Of a stretch of 64,000 nt of DNA, positions 32,997 through 44,204 are shown one piece after another. Position numbers and translations under genes: made by a program. Every line of letters begins with the position of its first letter. Position 1 is the stretch's first letter. Origin of the DNA: Epiperipatus broadwayi (lineage: Eukaryota; Onychophora; Udeonychophora; Euonychophora; Peripatidae); the NCBI GenBank assembly GCA_028023455.1, contig JAQFVV010000049.1, positions 6,602,855 to 6,666,854 on the forward strand. Direction: 5' to 3'. Below the pieces are notes generated by a model, which ran no database searches, was not told the DNA's origin, and worked only from the letters and a program-made list of their open reading frames with translations.

Positions 32997-34370
32997 ACAC
33001 TTAACTACATAAGTCATTTAGATTTTGCACATGATGTAGTTGTCTTTGCAAATAACACTTTCGAGTTGCAGGAAATATTGCAAAAGTTATCAGATGAAAG
33101 TAGAAATGTTGGACTAAAGACACATGTTAAAAAGACTAAAGTAAAGTTTAATGGATTTTCTCAAAATATGAAAATAAAGATTGATGAGTTAGAAGAAGTT
33201 AACAATTACAAATACCTTGGTCAGATTATTAATACAGATGAAAACATAATGGATAAAATTAATCATAGAATTAAACTTGGTTGGAGTACTTTTGATAGAA
33301 ATAACTTGATACTAAAAGGAAATATGTCTAATGTGTTTGAAAAGGAAAGTTTTTAATAAATGTTTTTACCAGTTCTTACTTATGTATCTGAGACTTGGAC
33401 ACTTAATAGAAGAAGAGCAATACAGAGACTTCAGACCACTCAAAGAAGTATGGAGAGATGCATGTTGGGAGTAAGAAGAGATCAAAAATGCAATATATGG
33501 GTAATAAATTGTTTTTTCTCTTCACTAATAAAAATTTGTAATTATAAATATGCAATTTTTTTTTGCATGCATTAGTGAAGCTGTAATTATAATATAAGGT
33601 TTAATATGTCAGCTTACCACTTTCAAAATTGTATTCAAATCTCATACTCATAGCTTTATGAATGAAGACTGTTATGATTTACTGTACACATATGCAAATG
33701 AGCTTAAATTAATGGCACTGAGGTCATTTGCTATGTAAAAAGCTTCTCTGACTTTACTTTTGGCATTGCTCTTCTCTGTGCAAATTATTTGGGCATAACT
33801 GGGTCCAAATATGTGGCCTGTAGCTGCTTGATGGTCCCAGAAGATTGATGTTCCTCAGTGCTATTAATAGAAGAAAGGCATGCTTTTCTCTTTCCAAACA
33901 ATGGATTAACTATTTAAAAATTCAAGCTCATATGCATATGTGTACAATAAATTACAACAGTCTTCATTTATAAAGCTATGAGTATGAGATGTGAATACTA
34001 AATCTCGAAAGCACTAAACTAGTATATCAAACCTTATATTATAATTACAGCTTCACTAATGCATGTGAAAAAAAATCGCATATTTATAATTATAATATAA
34101 GGGAAAGAGAATAAACAGGTGTTACTGACCTTATTAAACAAATTAAAAGACTAAAGTGGAGTTGGGCTGGACATATTGCTAGAAGAGATAATAATAGATG
34201 GTCAATTGAAATCTTAAACTGGATTCCAAGAGATTGTAAAAGACCCAGAAAGAGACCACATGTAAGATAGATGGATGAAATAAGAAAGTGTGCAGGGGTG
34301 ATGTGGAGAAGAGATGTTAGAGATCAGAGAAGATGAATTGTACTTGGAGAGACCTTAAATCCTGCAGTGG
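32997..34370 (+). pseudogene. RTE reverse transcriptase C-terminal half, copy A
   Basis: Resumes with YISHLDFAHDVVVFANN: block C should be FADD, so the first catalytic Asp is His here. Then LKTHVKKTKVKFNGFS, YKYLGQIINTDENI and SETWTLNRRRAIQRLQTTQRS. A fold-back element interrupts it at 33,506. The end (34,105-34,370) encodes the RRDNNRWSIEILNWIPR stretch and the WMDEIRKCAGVMWRR end. Copy B gives the uninterrupted order. Confidence 0.72.
33506..34100. repeat. Fold-back element inserted in RTE copy A
   Basis: Copy B reads straight through this point (TGTATGGGTAAGAGAACAAACAGG). In copy A about 600 bp intervene. The arms 33,539-33,705 and 33,924-34,092 are reverse complements (TAATTATAAATATGC and CATGCATTAGTGAAGC with their partners on the right; CTCATACTCATAGC against GCTATGAGTATGAG). 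The flanks GGGTAA and GGGAAA may be a worn short target duplication. No ORF or hammerhead core. Confidence 0.65.
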
Positions 34371-34401
34371 ATTGATAATGATTGTTGTTGATGATGATGA
34401 T

Positions 34402-36534
34402 ATTTATCTATCTTTCTGAATATAAATAGATAGTTATAAGAACATATATAGATCTTTTATAGATAAATATATAAATAGTTAGATTTTAGATAGATATAAA
34501 AAGACAATTAGAAAAATAGATAGATAAATCTTATAGCAGCATTATCTGTATCACAAAATTGGAATTAAGCAGGCAGAAAATTGTAGCTTCTTTTCTTCTA
34601 CTACTAAGATTTCATCTTATTAAGTTTCATACCTGTTGTTTATAGTCTTCTGAAAAAATGTTACAAAATTTTCTGGTATTTTAGTTCATGCTTTGTAAGA
34701 CTAATACTACTGCTGAAAGATCTAAAGTGTGATAAGTTCATAGTTTACATATTTGAAAATCAGTATATCATTAAATGGTGCTGGTTTTATAAACATGCGT
34801 TAGGTAACATATAAAATAATGTCATAAATATAGGCAATAAATCATAAGTAATTGTCATATGAATAGTAGAAGTAACATTACAGTTACAAATAGATAAATA
34901 AATGTTTAAATATGAAAATTATGTTATTCAATGATAATTACTATGACCAGGAAAAATACTTTAGAGGCATCCATGATAATTCACCATGGCCTTATACCCT
35001 TTAACACCGTTAATAAGTCATCAAATAAAATTACTACTTCCAAAGCATTGGCTGGCTGTATAATAATTTTAACTTTAATGTACATTATATATCTGATAAG
35101 CCATAGCTCAGTGTGTATTGTTACATTAATAGCCATTAACTTTCACTAACTCATAATCATCCATTATCTAACTTATAAAAATTAATTGATTCAAAAAATA
35201 AAGTAATATATTATTGTTATAATTATTATAAGACAAGTTATTTAGATAATATATAAATGCTGATGGAGTGATTATGCAAACATATTTAAAATATACTTGC
35301 AGAAGAAATAGATATAAACTGAAAAATATAAGTTAAATTTTATATCGTAAATGTTATATATTATCTCACTGATCTCTATTATAATTGAAAAGAGATTTTG
35401 GTATTTAGATATGCAAAAAGATAATTGATTCCAACAAATTTTATGATTCATATTAAAGCATTATAATAAAATTAATTTTTATATTAATAATAAATACATA
35501 TTTTTAAGTACTTGTAAAACCCAAGTTTTCATAATTCTTCAGGATAAATACTGGGTAAATAAGAAAGAAATCTGCAATCCTACTAGATCAATACATTTAT
35601 AACATGATGAAATTTCATATTACCTCATACTTATATTGTATTTGATGTATATCTACATATTTCCAACAATTCTTCCAGTAAATAAAATGAAAACTTTATA
35701 TTTTGCATCATCTTTCATTGGATCTTTATTATGCAGAGATTAGCACATGTGCTTTCATTGTTCAAGATATGCATTTAAATAACACCTGCTTTTTAATCAT
35801 GAAATTTTGTCCAGAGTTTAAGAGTTTTCTATATAATAAAATAAATCAGTAAATGAAAATCAAGGTAATGTTGACTGATTACTGATTTATTTTATCATAC
35901 AGAAAACTCTTAATTTCCCAAATGCAGTAAGATGTTGTTTTTTGATTTTAATGTAAAGTAGATTTTACAATTGGTGGAGAAAGTTAACATCAATCATTTT
36001 TATATATTCAACTTTTCCATATACTCTCCCCATATACATTTAAATGCAATTTTTATGTAATTCCTCTTTTATTTTCATTACTGCTTCAATTGTCCTGCAT
36101 TGACATGCATATGAGGAGAGTATATAAAAAAGTTTGATATATAAAAATATATAAAGAAAGATGCAAAGAAAGTTAAAAGGATAAGATAAAATCAATAATT
36201 TTTCAGAGATTAAATTATCTTTGTAGAACTATTAATAAAAGCAATACACCAATTAGTTAGTTTGTATAAAAAAAACAAGAGTAGTTATCTATTCTTTTAT
36301 TGATTTGGAAATGGGGAGGGGGTTTAAATATATTTACATCTGGTCAAGAATGATCACCCAATGACAAACAATAGGAAGCTGCTCATTTTATAGAATTTTA
36401 ATAATGAATCACTAAAATATCAAGCGACCACAAATATCACCTATCATTTCTCATACTTACACAATCTGTAATTACTGAAATACTGGCTTATTATATACCT
36501 GCAACAATATATGTAATATATAGAGTATATTAGC
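34402..36534. other. AT-rich spacer with small hairpins
   Basis: TAGA/TATC-type simple repeats near 34,400-34,530. Two small inverted repeats: 35,811-35,918 (AAGAGTTTTCTATATAATAA against TCATACAGAAAACTCTT) and about 36,003-36,145 (CATATACTCTCC against GGAGAGTATAT). No gene seen. The 72-codon frame at 34,931 has no recognisable domain. Confidence 0.45.
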
Positions 36535-36616
36535 ACAGACTTCACATGACCTACCATTTTCTACTCTATCTCATAACACTGATACACTTGGACACATATA
36601 TGTCGAAAAGATAAAT

Positions 36617-36676
36617 AATCACTACTATATGTATTTCATGCTAAATCAGCAATCATCAGTTGGTCCAGATTACCAT
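36617..36676 (-). ncRNA. Hammerhead motif with intact CUGAUGA and GAAA, inner stem I damaged
   Basis: Minus strand: UAAUC..CCAA, CUGAUGA (36,653-36,659), stem II UUGCU-GAUUU-AGCAU (four pairs, base U-U mismatch), GAAA (36,634-36,637), then a stretch where UUGG is expected but GUAG is found. The outer stem I (UAAUC/GAUUA) is kept. Probably inactive. Confidence 0.6.
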
Positions 36677-37115
36677 CTCTATACATATATGCAATAAGTG
36701 CTCAGATATATATTAAGATAGCAAATCTTCATACTTTAATGGACAGGCTTCAATCCACTCCACACTCCAACTCTTCAACCACACATCCAATTGAAAATCT
36801 GATGATGGAATGCTCAAAGACCACTCTGAGGCCAAGATTCTCATCATACCCATGTTGACCTAAAGTCAAACTATATATTATCTCTGCCCATCCCCCGTAT
36901 ATGTATTATATGGATTATGTCCTGTACATGAGAGATTGACTTTAGGTCAACATGGGCGTGGTGAGAATCTCGGCCTCAGGGTAGCCTTTGAGCATTCCAT
37001 CATCAGATTTTCAATTGGATGGATGGTTGGAGTGGATTGAAGCCTATCCATTAAAGTATGAAGATTGGCTATTTTAATATATATTTGAGCACTTATGGCA
37101 TATGTGTGTAGAGAT

Positions 37116-37176
37116 GGTACTCTGGACCAACTGATGATTGCTGGTTTACCATGAAATACATATATTGGTGATTATT
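37116..37176 (+). ncRNA. Hammerhead motif with all core bases intact
   Basis: Plus strand: outer stem I GGUACUC, UGGA, inner CCAA; CUGAUGA (37,131-37,137); a weak stem II (UUGCU-GGUUU-ACCAU, alternatively UGGU-UU-ACCA); GAAA (37,153-37,156); mini stem III AUA-CA-UAU; cleavage UA (after 37,164); UUGG-U-GAUUAUU. All core residues are present and stem I pairs (six of seven outer pairs counting wobbles); stem II is the weak point. Confidence 0.65.
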
Positions 37177-37270
37177 TAACTTTTCGACATAAATATGTTC
37201 AAGTGTATCAGTGTTATGAGAGAGAGTGGAGAGAGGTGGGTCATGTGAAAGTCTGTGCTCATATACCCTA

Positions 37271-38805
37271 TACATTACAATCTGTAATTGTGTTTTCTTT
37301 TTTATAACAAAAATATTATATTGGTTTTATATCTTATTTGATTTATTAGTCTGTTTATAATTTTGATTTTTTTAAAAGCTATGATAATCATTAATCCTAT
37401 GCTATACTTTATCTCTCTCCCCCCATGGATTTTTATTTAACTCTCTTTCTAAAAGTTTAAACTACTTATACCATTGCTACTATCTTTAGAAATAAAATAT
37501 TGTTCGGTCAGCAGATACCTTAAAAATAAATCTAAAGCATACCTCAGAGAAATCTTAAACAGAATGATATTGTTTTAAAAAATTCAATAAAAATTATTTA
37601 TTGATTTGCCATAATGAATAATAGAAATAGAATCTCTGCAAAATTTCTAGTTTTAATTTTTGAGGTTATAGTAAGTCTATTAAATATATATAAATGAGAG
37701 TTTCATAATATAGCCTTAACGAAGGTTTATCTATATAATAATAAAATATTTTGTTTCATATATTTGGAGATTTTAATTGTTTAAAACGTGCATTTTAAAA
37801 TGTACACCTATTTATTTTCTTTAATTGCAGAAGGAGGAGGGGGAGGGGTGTCTCTTTAAGCTCTCAGTTTTTTTTAACTACATTGACTACTATATATTAT
37901 TTTTTCCGACTTGAAAAGCTCATTAAAAAATTTCTTAGTCATTTATGAATAATTCATGTAATTGCTTCTTTAAGGTTCTAATTGTTTAAGTTACTCTCTA
38001 AATCATGCATTAAAATTTCTTTTTTTTTTTAAAATGCACCTGTAGCTTGATATATAAATTTACCATATAATTAACAATAATAACGAATATAGCATTATTA
38101 AAAAGTGTCCTTGTTTGTTTAAATTATTATAATCTTGCATGCAAAAATTTAAATAAATTGGCTCGTTTAGAGAGAATAAATTTCATGATATATATGTTAA
38201 TAATAACATGAAAAATTTTACAAATTATTTTTATAATTTAAAAAAATTTCCACTTTATGGGTTATCTAATAAGTAAATAAGCATATTTTAGAAGTACATC
38301 AACATCAGATTTAACAATGACTAATTTTCAAAAAAAATTTTTTTTCAATAGTATAACTACATTTGCAATCATATTCTTTCCTAAAAAAAACATTAACTTA
38401 TTCAAAAACAAGCAATAAATTTAATATTTAAAAAAAAAGAATCTAAAAATTACTTTAACATAAGATGATTTTTTTTAAGCCTTCCTCCATACAATAACGT
38501 TCGTTTCTTCATTCCAAGGCAGAGAAGTAAAAAAATATCACAGAGAGTTCCAATCGTGCAGAGATTTTTCTTTAAATTATAAAAATATCAAAAAATAAAT
38601 CACCATACTTTCTTTTCCTTTATAGACTTGGTGATACACTTATGGTTATTATGAATCAATCAATAATTATGTAGCTGTAAAAATGAATTTCAATACATTA
38701 GAGGTTGAATTTGCATCATATTTTTAATGATATTTTATGCAATCTAAATTGCCTTAGAGTATTTTTATTATTCAACTTCAAGTGATCTTATTATAGTTCA
38801 ATATA
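37271..38805. other. AT-rich spacer, no gene
   Basis: A short GGAGGAGGGGGAGGGG purine tract lies near 37,831-37,848. Nothing else recognised. Confidence 0.5.
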
Positions 38806-38940
38806 ATACAAGTGGAGTAGGATTCATTATAAATAAAAAATGGAAAAATAACATTGTGTAGATTGATGGTGTATCGGACAGAGTGACAAGATTAGTTTTA
38901 CAACTTAATAGCAGATACCAAATGCAGATAATTCAGGTTT

Positions 38941-39443
38941 ATGCCCCAACAAGTAAATTCTCATAGTGATGAAGTTATAGAAGATTTTTATATGGATGTA
39001 CAAAAGACTTTTGATCAGAGTAAACAACATTTTAAAATTGTTATGGGAGACTTTCATGCTAGAATTGGTAAACAAATGAAAGATGAAAATGCTGTAGGTA
39101 ATTTTGGTTGTGGTAATAGAAATGAGAGAGAACATAGACTTGTGGAGTTTGCAGAAAAAAAAAACTTTATATTACGAATTCTTTTTTTGAGAAAAATGTT
39201 AAAAGGAAATGGACATGGAAGCATCCAAATGAAGGTACAGCAGAATTGGATTATATTTTGACTAACAGAAAATACATATTTCAAGATTGTAATGTTCTTA
39301 ATAAATTTAACACAGGAAGTGATCATCGATTAGTAAGATGTAAGATACATGTTAATGCAAAACTAGAGAGATAAAAATTATTAAGAAAAACAATATTTAC
39401 AGTTGATATTCCTAATCTTCAGAAACATTATAATTCTTTTAAA
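38941..39443 (+). pseudogene. RTE endonuclease C-terminal part, copy B
   Basis: Encodes FKIVMGDFHARIGKQMKDEN, where GDFN of the AP-endonuclease has become GDFH, and then in a shifted frame the NEGTAELDYILTNRK and GSDHRLVRCKI blocks (39,231-39,350), which carry the SDH catalytic motif. One frameshift (39,160-39,200) separates them. Confidence 0.75.
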
Positions 39444-40457
39444 TTGGAACTTACAAATTGGTTTCAAGTATTAGTAGATTTTGAACATGATTCAGATTTG
39501 AATGACATTAATAGGAAAATAACTGATACACTTTTAAAAACTGCAATAAAGATAGCTGGTAGAAAAAAGCAGCAATTGACCAATAAAATTTCTACTGAGA
39601 CTAGAGAATTTATGAAGAAAAGAAGGAATATGAGGATATACAACAATGATGCATTAAAAAAGATTGAATATCTCGAATTTTGTAAAATGGTGCAGAAAAG
39701 AGTTGAAAATGATATAAGAAAGTATAATTATGAACTAGCAAGGAAAGCTGTAGAAGAGAATAAAAGTCTAAAAAGTGTAAAGCAACATTTTGGTATTGGT
39801 AGGAAATATATATCTGCAATAAGAAAAAAAGATGGAATTATTACTAAAAAGAGAGATGACATCATGAAATGTGTAGAAGACTTCTATCAAGAATTATATA
39901 GTAATAAAGAACAACTGCCTACTATACCTATTATATCTTCCAAATTGCCCAGAATTTTGAATGAGGAAGTAAGGCATGCAATTAAATTTATGAAGAAAGG
40001 AAAGGCTCCAGGTAATGATGGAATTATAATTGATATATTGAAGGAAGCAGGTGAAGAAATAGAATTTTTTTTAGCAAAGTTATATACCAAATGTCTAAAT
40101 GATAAAGATGTACCAGATGATTGGAAGAATGCAATATTAATATTAATATTTAAAAAAGGTGATAATGAAGATATTAGAAATTACAGACCTATCAGTCTTT
40201 TATCAGTTTTATACAAAATTTTTACTAAGATAATTACAACTGGTCTACAGAAAACATTGGATTTCCACCAACCAAGAGAACAAGCTGGATTTAAAAGTGG
40301 TTTTAGTACAGTAGATCATATCCAGGTATTGAGAGAAATTATAGAAAGGACAAATAAATATGAGTTGCCATTATGCTTAGGATTTGTAGATTATGAAAAG
40401 GCATTTAATTCTATAAACATTTCTTTAGTGATTAAAGCATTGGATCTCAAGGTGTAG
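39444..40457 (+). pseudogene. RTE linker and reverse transcriptase, copy B, 337-codon frame
   Basis: From the Met at 39,444 the frame covers the linker (residues 1-180, with KKRRNMRIYNNDALKK and the SVKQHFGIGRKYIS region) and the RT fingers and palm. It contains KAPGNDGIIIDILKEAGE (about 189-206), VPDDWKNAILILIFKKGD, NYRPISLLSVLYKI, EQAGFKSGFSTVDHIQ (about 289-304) and FVDYEKAFNSI (about 316-326, block A Asp present). It stops at 40,455 where a frame change precedes the rest of the palm. The product would polymerise cDNA from LINE RNA; here it is cut before the FADD block. No upstream start is needed since LINE ORFs continue from the nuclease. Confidence 0.85.
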
Positions 40458-41366
40458 ATCCATGATATTGTCATATTTTAAAGAATATTTATAAAAATGC
40501 AACAGCAACAATTAGATTACATAATGATAGTAGGAAAATCAACATTGAAAAGGGTGTAAGACAGGGTGACTCCATATCTCCAAAATCTTTTACAGCAGTG
40601 CTGCAAGAAGTATTTTGTGGATTAAAATGGGGAGCCTAAAGGAGTGAAAGTAAATGGAGATTATTTAAGTCATTTAGATTTTGCAGATGATGTAGTTGTT
40701 TTTGCAAATAATGTTTTATAGTTGCAGGAAATGTTGCAGGAGTTATCAGATGAAAGTAGGAAAGTAGGACTAAAGATAAATGTTAAAAAGACTAAAGTAA
40801 TGTTTAATAGATTTTCTCAAAATATGAAAATAAAAATTGATTGTGATGAGTTAGAAGTAGTTAACAGTTACAAATACCTTGGTCGGATTATTAATACAGA
40901 TGAAAATATAATGGATGAAATTAATCATTAGAATTAAACTTGGTTGGAGTGCTTTTGGTAGAAATAACTTGATACTAAAAGGAAATATGCCTATGTGTTT
41001 GAAAAGGAAGGTATTTAATAAATGTGTTTTGCCAGTTCTTACTTATGGATCTGAATCTTGGACACTTAATAGAAGAGCAATACAGAGACTTCAGACCACT
41101 CAAAGAAGTATGGAGAGATGCATGTTGGGAGTAACAAGAAGAGATCGAAAACACAATGTATGGGTAAGAGAACAAACAGGTGTTACTGATCTCATTGAAA
41201 AAATTAAAAGACTCAAGTGGAGTTGGGCTAGACATATTGTTAGAAGAGATGATAATAGATGGACAATTGAAATTTTAAACTGGATTCCAAGAGCTTGTAA
41301 AAGATCCAGAAAGAGATCACATGTTAGATGGATGGATGAAATAAGAAAGTGTGCAGGGGTGATGTA
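40458..41366 (+). pseudogene. RTE reverse transcriptase palm, thumb and C-terminus, copy B
   Basis: After a frameshift: RQGDSISPKSFTAVLQEVF (40,560-40,616), SHLDFADDVVVFANN with an intact FADD block C (about 40,668-40,710), LKINVKKTKVMFNRFS, YKYLGRIINTDENI. Then, from 40,915, KLGWSAFGRNNLILKGNMP, LTYGSESWTLNRRAIQRLQ, SWARHIVRRDDNRWTIEI and RWMDEIRKCAGVM. The NRWT.., W.PR..KR, RW.DEI.K.AG end is characteristic of RTE-clade proteins. Two or three frame breaks remain. Confidence 0.8.
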
Positions 41367-41458
41367 GAGAAGAGAAGCTAAAAATAGGAAAATATAGATT
41401 GAAATTGGAGAGACCTCCATCTTGCAGTGGATTGTTGTTGATGATGATGATGATGATT

Positions 41459-42495
41459 GAATTGTTAGTTAGCTAATTGAAAAATTCTGAGATTTTTTGA
41501 AAAATATACAGACAACAACAAAAAAAATACAACTGCCAATTTTTCTCTGAATTTCATTTCCATGCTATGAACATAAATGAAAATATACCAGTCATTGCAC
41601 CATAGAGATATTTACAAACAGTATTTGACAAATAAAATTTAAGTTTAAGGTTTTATGTACTTATTTCAGTATAAACATAAAGTATATTTTACCAACATTT
41701 AGTTCCTTTTTTAACATCAACAAAATAAGTCTAAATTAAAAAATTAAATAAATGGAATTCAAAATTTAACAATACAGTAATCTCTTCATCCATTTTATTT
41801 CATTTTAGGCTTTTGTCTGGATAATAACAAAGCCTATATAGATCCAGACTGTTTTTACATATATATAGATATTTAAAATGCAAATTACTTTAAAAAATGA
41901 ATACATTAATAACACTACAAAAATAATTAGTAAAAAAATTTAAATAACAAGGAATAAAAAAGTAGCTATATGATTGACTAAGTATGCATTGAAAATGCTA
42001 AGCAAAACACTGATTGACTAAAAAATGATTCATGTTAATGCATATGCAAGAACACACACATATAAAATTGATGAATTTTCATTTTTTAAGCTTGTAATTT
42101 AATACTTTTTTAAAGTATAAATTACTAAAACTAAGATAATTAGTGGATTACAGAAATAATTATAAATGCAGAATTGCACAGACTTCTATTTTTTTCTTTT
42201 AGAGTCCTTTCAGCATTTCAGTATTATTCATCATAAAAATATCAAAAATCATTCCAATAAAATTTTAAGAAGCTAAAATGGAAAATAATTTTTTTGTAAA
42301 GGAAATCTATTATATATTATCTCTGTAGTTTATAAATCTTTTTGGTGTATCTTTATATATATATATATAATGCACAATTAGTATAATAATGAATGATAAA
42401 TAATCCATTAAAATAACAATATGCATTAAATTTATTATCTGAATAGATTGTATCAAATTTACCACTCTTAAATATTCATTATAATTTTAACCTTA
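41459..42495. other. AT-rich spacer, no gene
   Basis: Contains a short TA run near 42,356-42,370. Nothing else recognised. Confidence 0.5.
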
Positions 42496-42929
42496 TCAGA
42501 TATTAGACCTCTTAGAGGCTTATAAAAACCAAGCAGGTAAAATTCCTAATGCCCATTACATAGTTCTTGTTACTGCAGTTGTCATTATTATGTGATTATT
42601 CATATAATATATGAACATGGATGGAGTGCTCACTAACATGCATTATCTAGCATGGTATGTTTACTGGCTTTATATCTCTGTGCTTAAAATCAAGAAATAC
42701 TGTGGTCTTTTTTCTCAGTTACCTGATAACTCTTAATTAAAATATAAGTTGAATATTCTTGAAAGCAGAATGAATGCGTGTAATGATTTTTTTTACTTAT
42801 AATCATGACAGATAAAAATAAATTATGGCCTTTATTGCCAGAAGGCTGTAAAGTTGCCAGATCAAGGTTGAAGGTGCTAAGAATCTGCTGACTGTTGACC
42901 CAGGTTGTCATTTGATGATGACCCTTTAT

Positions 42930-43640
42930 TTAGGTACTTACAACTGCAGATCACTTTCAAGTGAATGAAGGAAGATTGCAAGAATTGAAAAAACTGTCTC
43001 ATATTAAAAGGGACATTATTGGAGTTTGTGAAATTAGAAGAAAAGATGAAGACATAATTGATTTAAAAAGTGGGCTTGTACTGTACTACAAAGGAACAAA
43101 CATTGGAAGAACAGGTGGAGTAGAATTCATTATAAATAACAAATGAAAGAATTACATTGTGGAGATTGATGGGCATTGAACAGAGTGACCAGATTAGATA
43201 TTCAACTTAACAGAGATGTCAAATATTGATAATTCAGATTTATCCCCCAATAAGTTCTCATTGTGATGAAGAAGTAGATAATTTTTATATGGATTAAAAA
43301 AAAAGGTTTTGATCACACCAAACAATTGTCATGAAAAACATTAATGCTAAAATTGGCAAACAATTGAAAGATAACAGGGCTGCAGGTAAATTTGGTTATA
43401 GTGATAGAAATGAAAGAGAATACAGACTTGTAGAATTTTCAGGAATAGAAAAACTTTATATTATGAATTTTTTTTTTTTTAAATAATGCTAAATGCAAAT
43501 GGACATGGAAACATCCGAATGAGACTACAGCAGAATTGGATTATATTTTGATTAATAAAAAATATCTCTATCAAGATTGTAATGTTCTTAATAAAGTCAA
43601 AACAGGAAGTGATCATTGATTAGTGAGATGTAATATACAT
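42930..43640 (+). pseudogene. RTE endonuclease domain, copy C
   Basis: LGTYNCRSLSSE is followed by a 61-codon frame (42,961-43,143) with GRLQELKKLSHIKRDIIGVC, then EIRRKDEDIIDLKSG and VLYYKGTNIGRTGG. Later blocks NETTAELDYILINKK and a degraded SDH (43,520-43,620) are in other frames. Not functional. Confidence 0.72.
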
Positions 43641-44204
43641 ATTAATGCAAAACTAGAGAGAAAAAATATTAAAAAAACAATATTCACAAATTAAAACTTT
43701 CAAATAATTTTTAAATATTAACAGATTTTGAACATGATTCAGATTTGAACTAATTCAATAGGAAGCTAACTGATACACTTATTAAAATGACAACAAAGAT
43801 AACTTGTACAAAAAGCAGCAATTGATCAGTAAAATTGCTGTTTTAGAACACATTTATGAAGAAAAGAAGGAATATGAAAATATATAAAAATGATGCATTA
43901 AGAATGGTTGAATATCTCAAAATTTTATAAAGTGGCATGTAAAAGAGTTGATAATGATATAAAAAAGTATAATTGTGAACTAGCAAAAAAAGCTATGGAA
44001 AAAAATAAAGGTCTCAAGAGTGTAAAATAACATTTTGGTATTTGTAGGAAACTTATTTCTGCAATAAGAAAAAAAGATGGAACTATTTTTAAAAAGAGAT
44101 GACACAATGAAATGGGTAGAGGAGTTCTATTAAGAATTACATAGTAATGAAGAACAAGAAAAAGTACATACTACAAATACTATATTTTCTGAATTGCCCA
44201 GGAT

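Larger units (their letters stand above)
31174..33000 (+). mobile_element. piggyBac-like insertion inside RTE copy A
   Basis: Copies B and C run straight from GAGATTATTTAAG into TCATTTAGATTTTGC. Copy A is split there by about 1.83 kb, beginning right after a TTAA (31,170-31,173). TTAA is the target piggyBac elements use. On the right, the LINE resumes after ATAA (33,009-33,012), one change from TTAA, or a second TTAA at 33,001. The insert encodes piggyBac-like transposase pieces. No clear terminal inverted repeats were found, so the ends may be eroded. Confidence 0.6.
28758..34401 (+). mobile_element. RTE-clade LINE, copy A, with two nested insertions
   Basis: About 3.2 kb of LINE sequence interrupted by two later insertions (about 31,174-33,000 and 33,506-34,100). 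The 5' part (28,758-29,190) aligns with the start of copy C. It is followed by an AP-type endonuclease, a reverse transcriptase and the RTE-type C-terminus (WAGHI-like, then a KRPRKRPHVR-like and WMDEIRKCAGVMWRR region), ending in a GTTGATGATGATGAT tail, the short-repeat tail common in RTE elements. RTE elements move by target-primed reverse transcription. Frameshifts and stops are scattered throughout, so the copy is dead. Confidence 0.8.
36535..37270. mobile_element. Inverted pair of second-family hammerhead monomers
   Basis: Arms of about 350 bp (36,535-36,886, minus orientation; about 36,928-37,270, plus orientation) around a loop of about 40 bp. They share all blocks with the 15 and 21 kb copies and add an inner block absent there: GACCTAAAGTCAA and its complement TTGACTTTAGGTC at the apex, next to the GAGGCC..GATTCTC segment. 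One hammerhead motif per arm, on opposite strands. The transcript would fold into a long hairpin. The 60-codon minus frame in the right arm is not a gene. Confidence 0.75.
38806..41458 (+). mobile_element. RTE-clade LINE, copy B, 5'-truncated
   Basis: Begins abruptly inside the endonuclease (AATACAAGTGGAGTAGGATTC, equal to 29,347 in copy A) and runs to a TTGTTGATGATGATGATGAT tail. 5' truncation and a short-repeat 3' tail are the usual signs of target-primed insertion. It is the best preserved of the three copies, with two long frames (337 and 150 codons) and a nearly intact RT. Copies A and C lie within 10 kb on the same strand. Confidence 0.85.
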
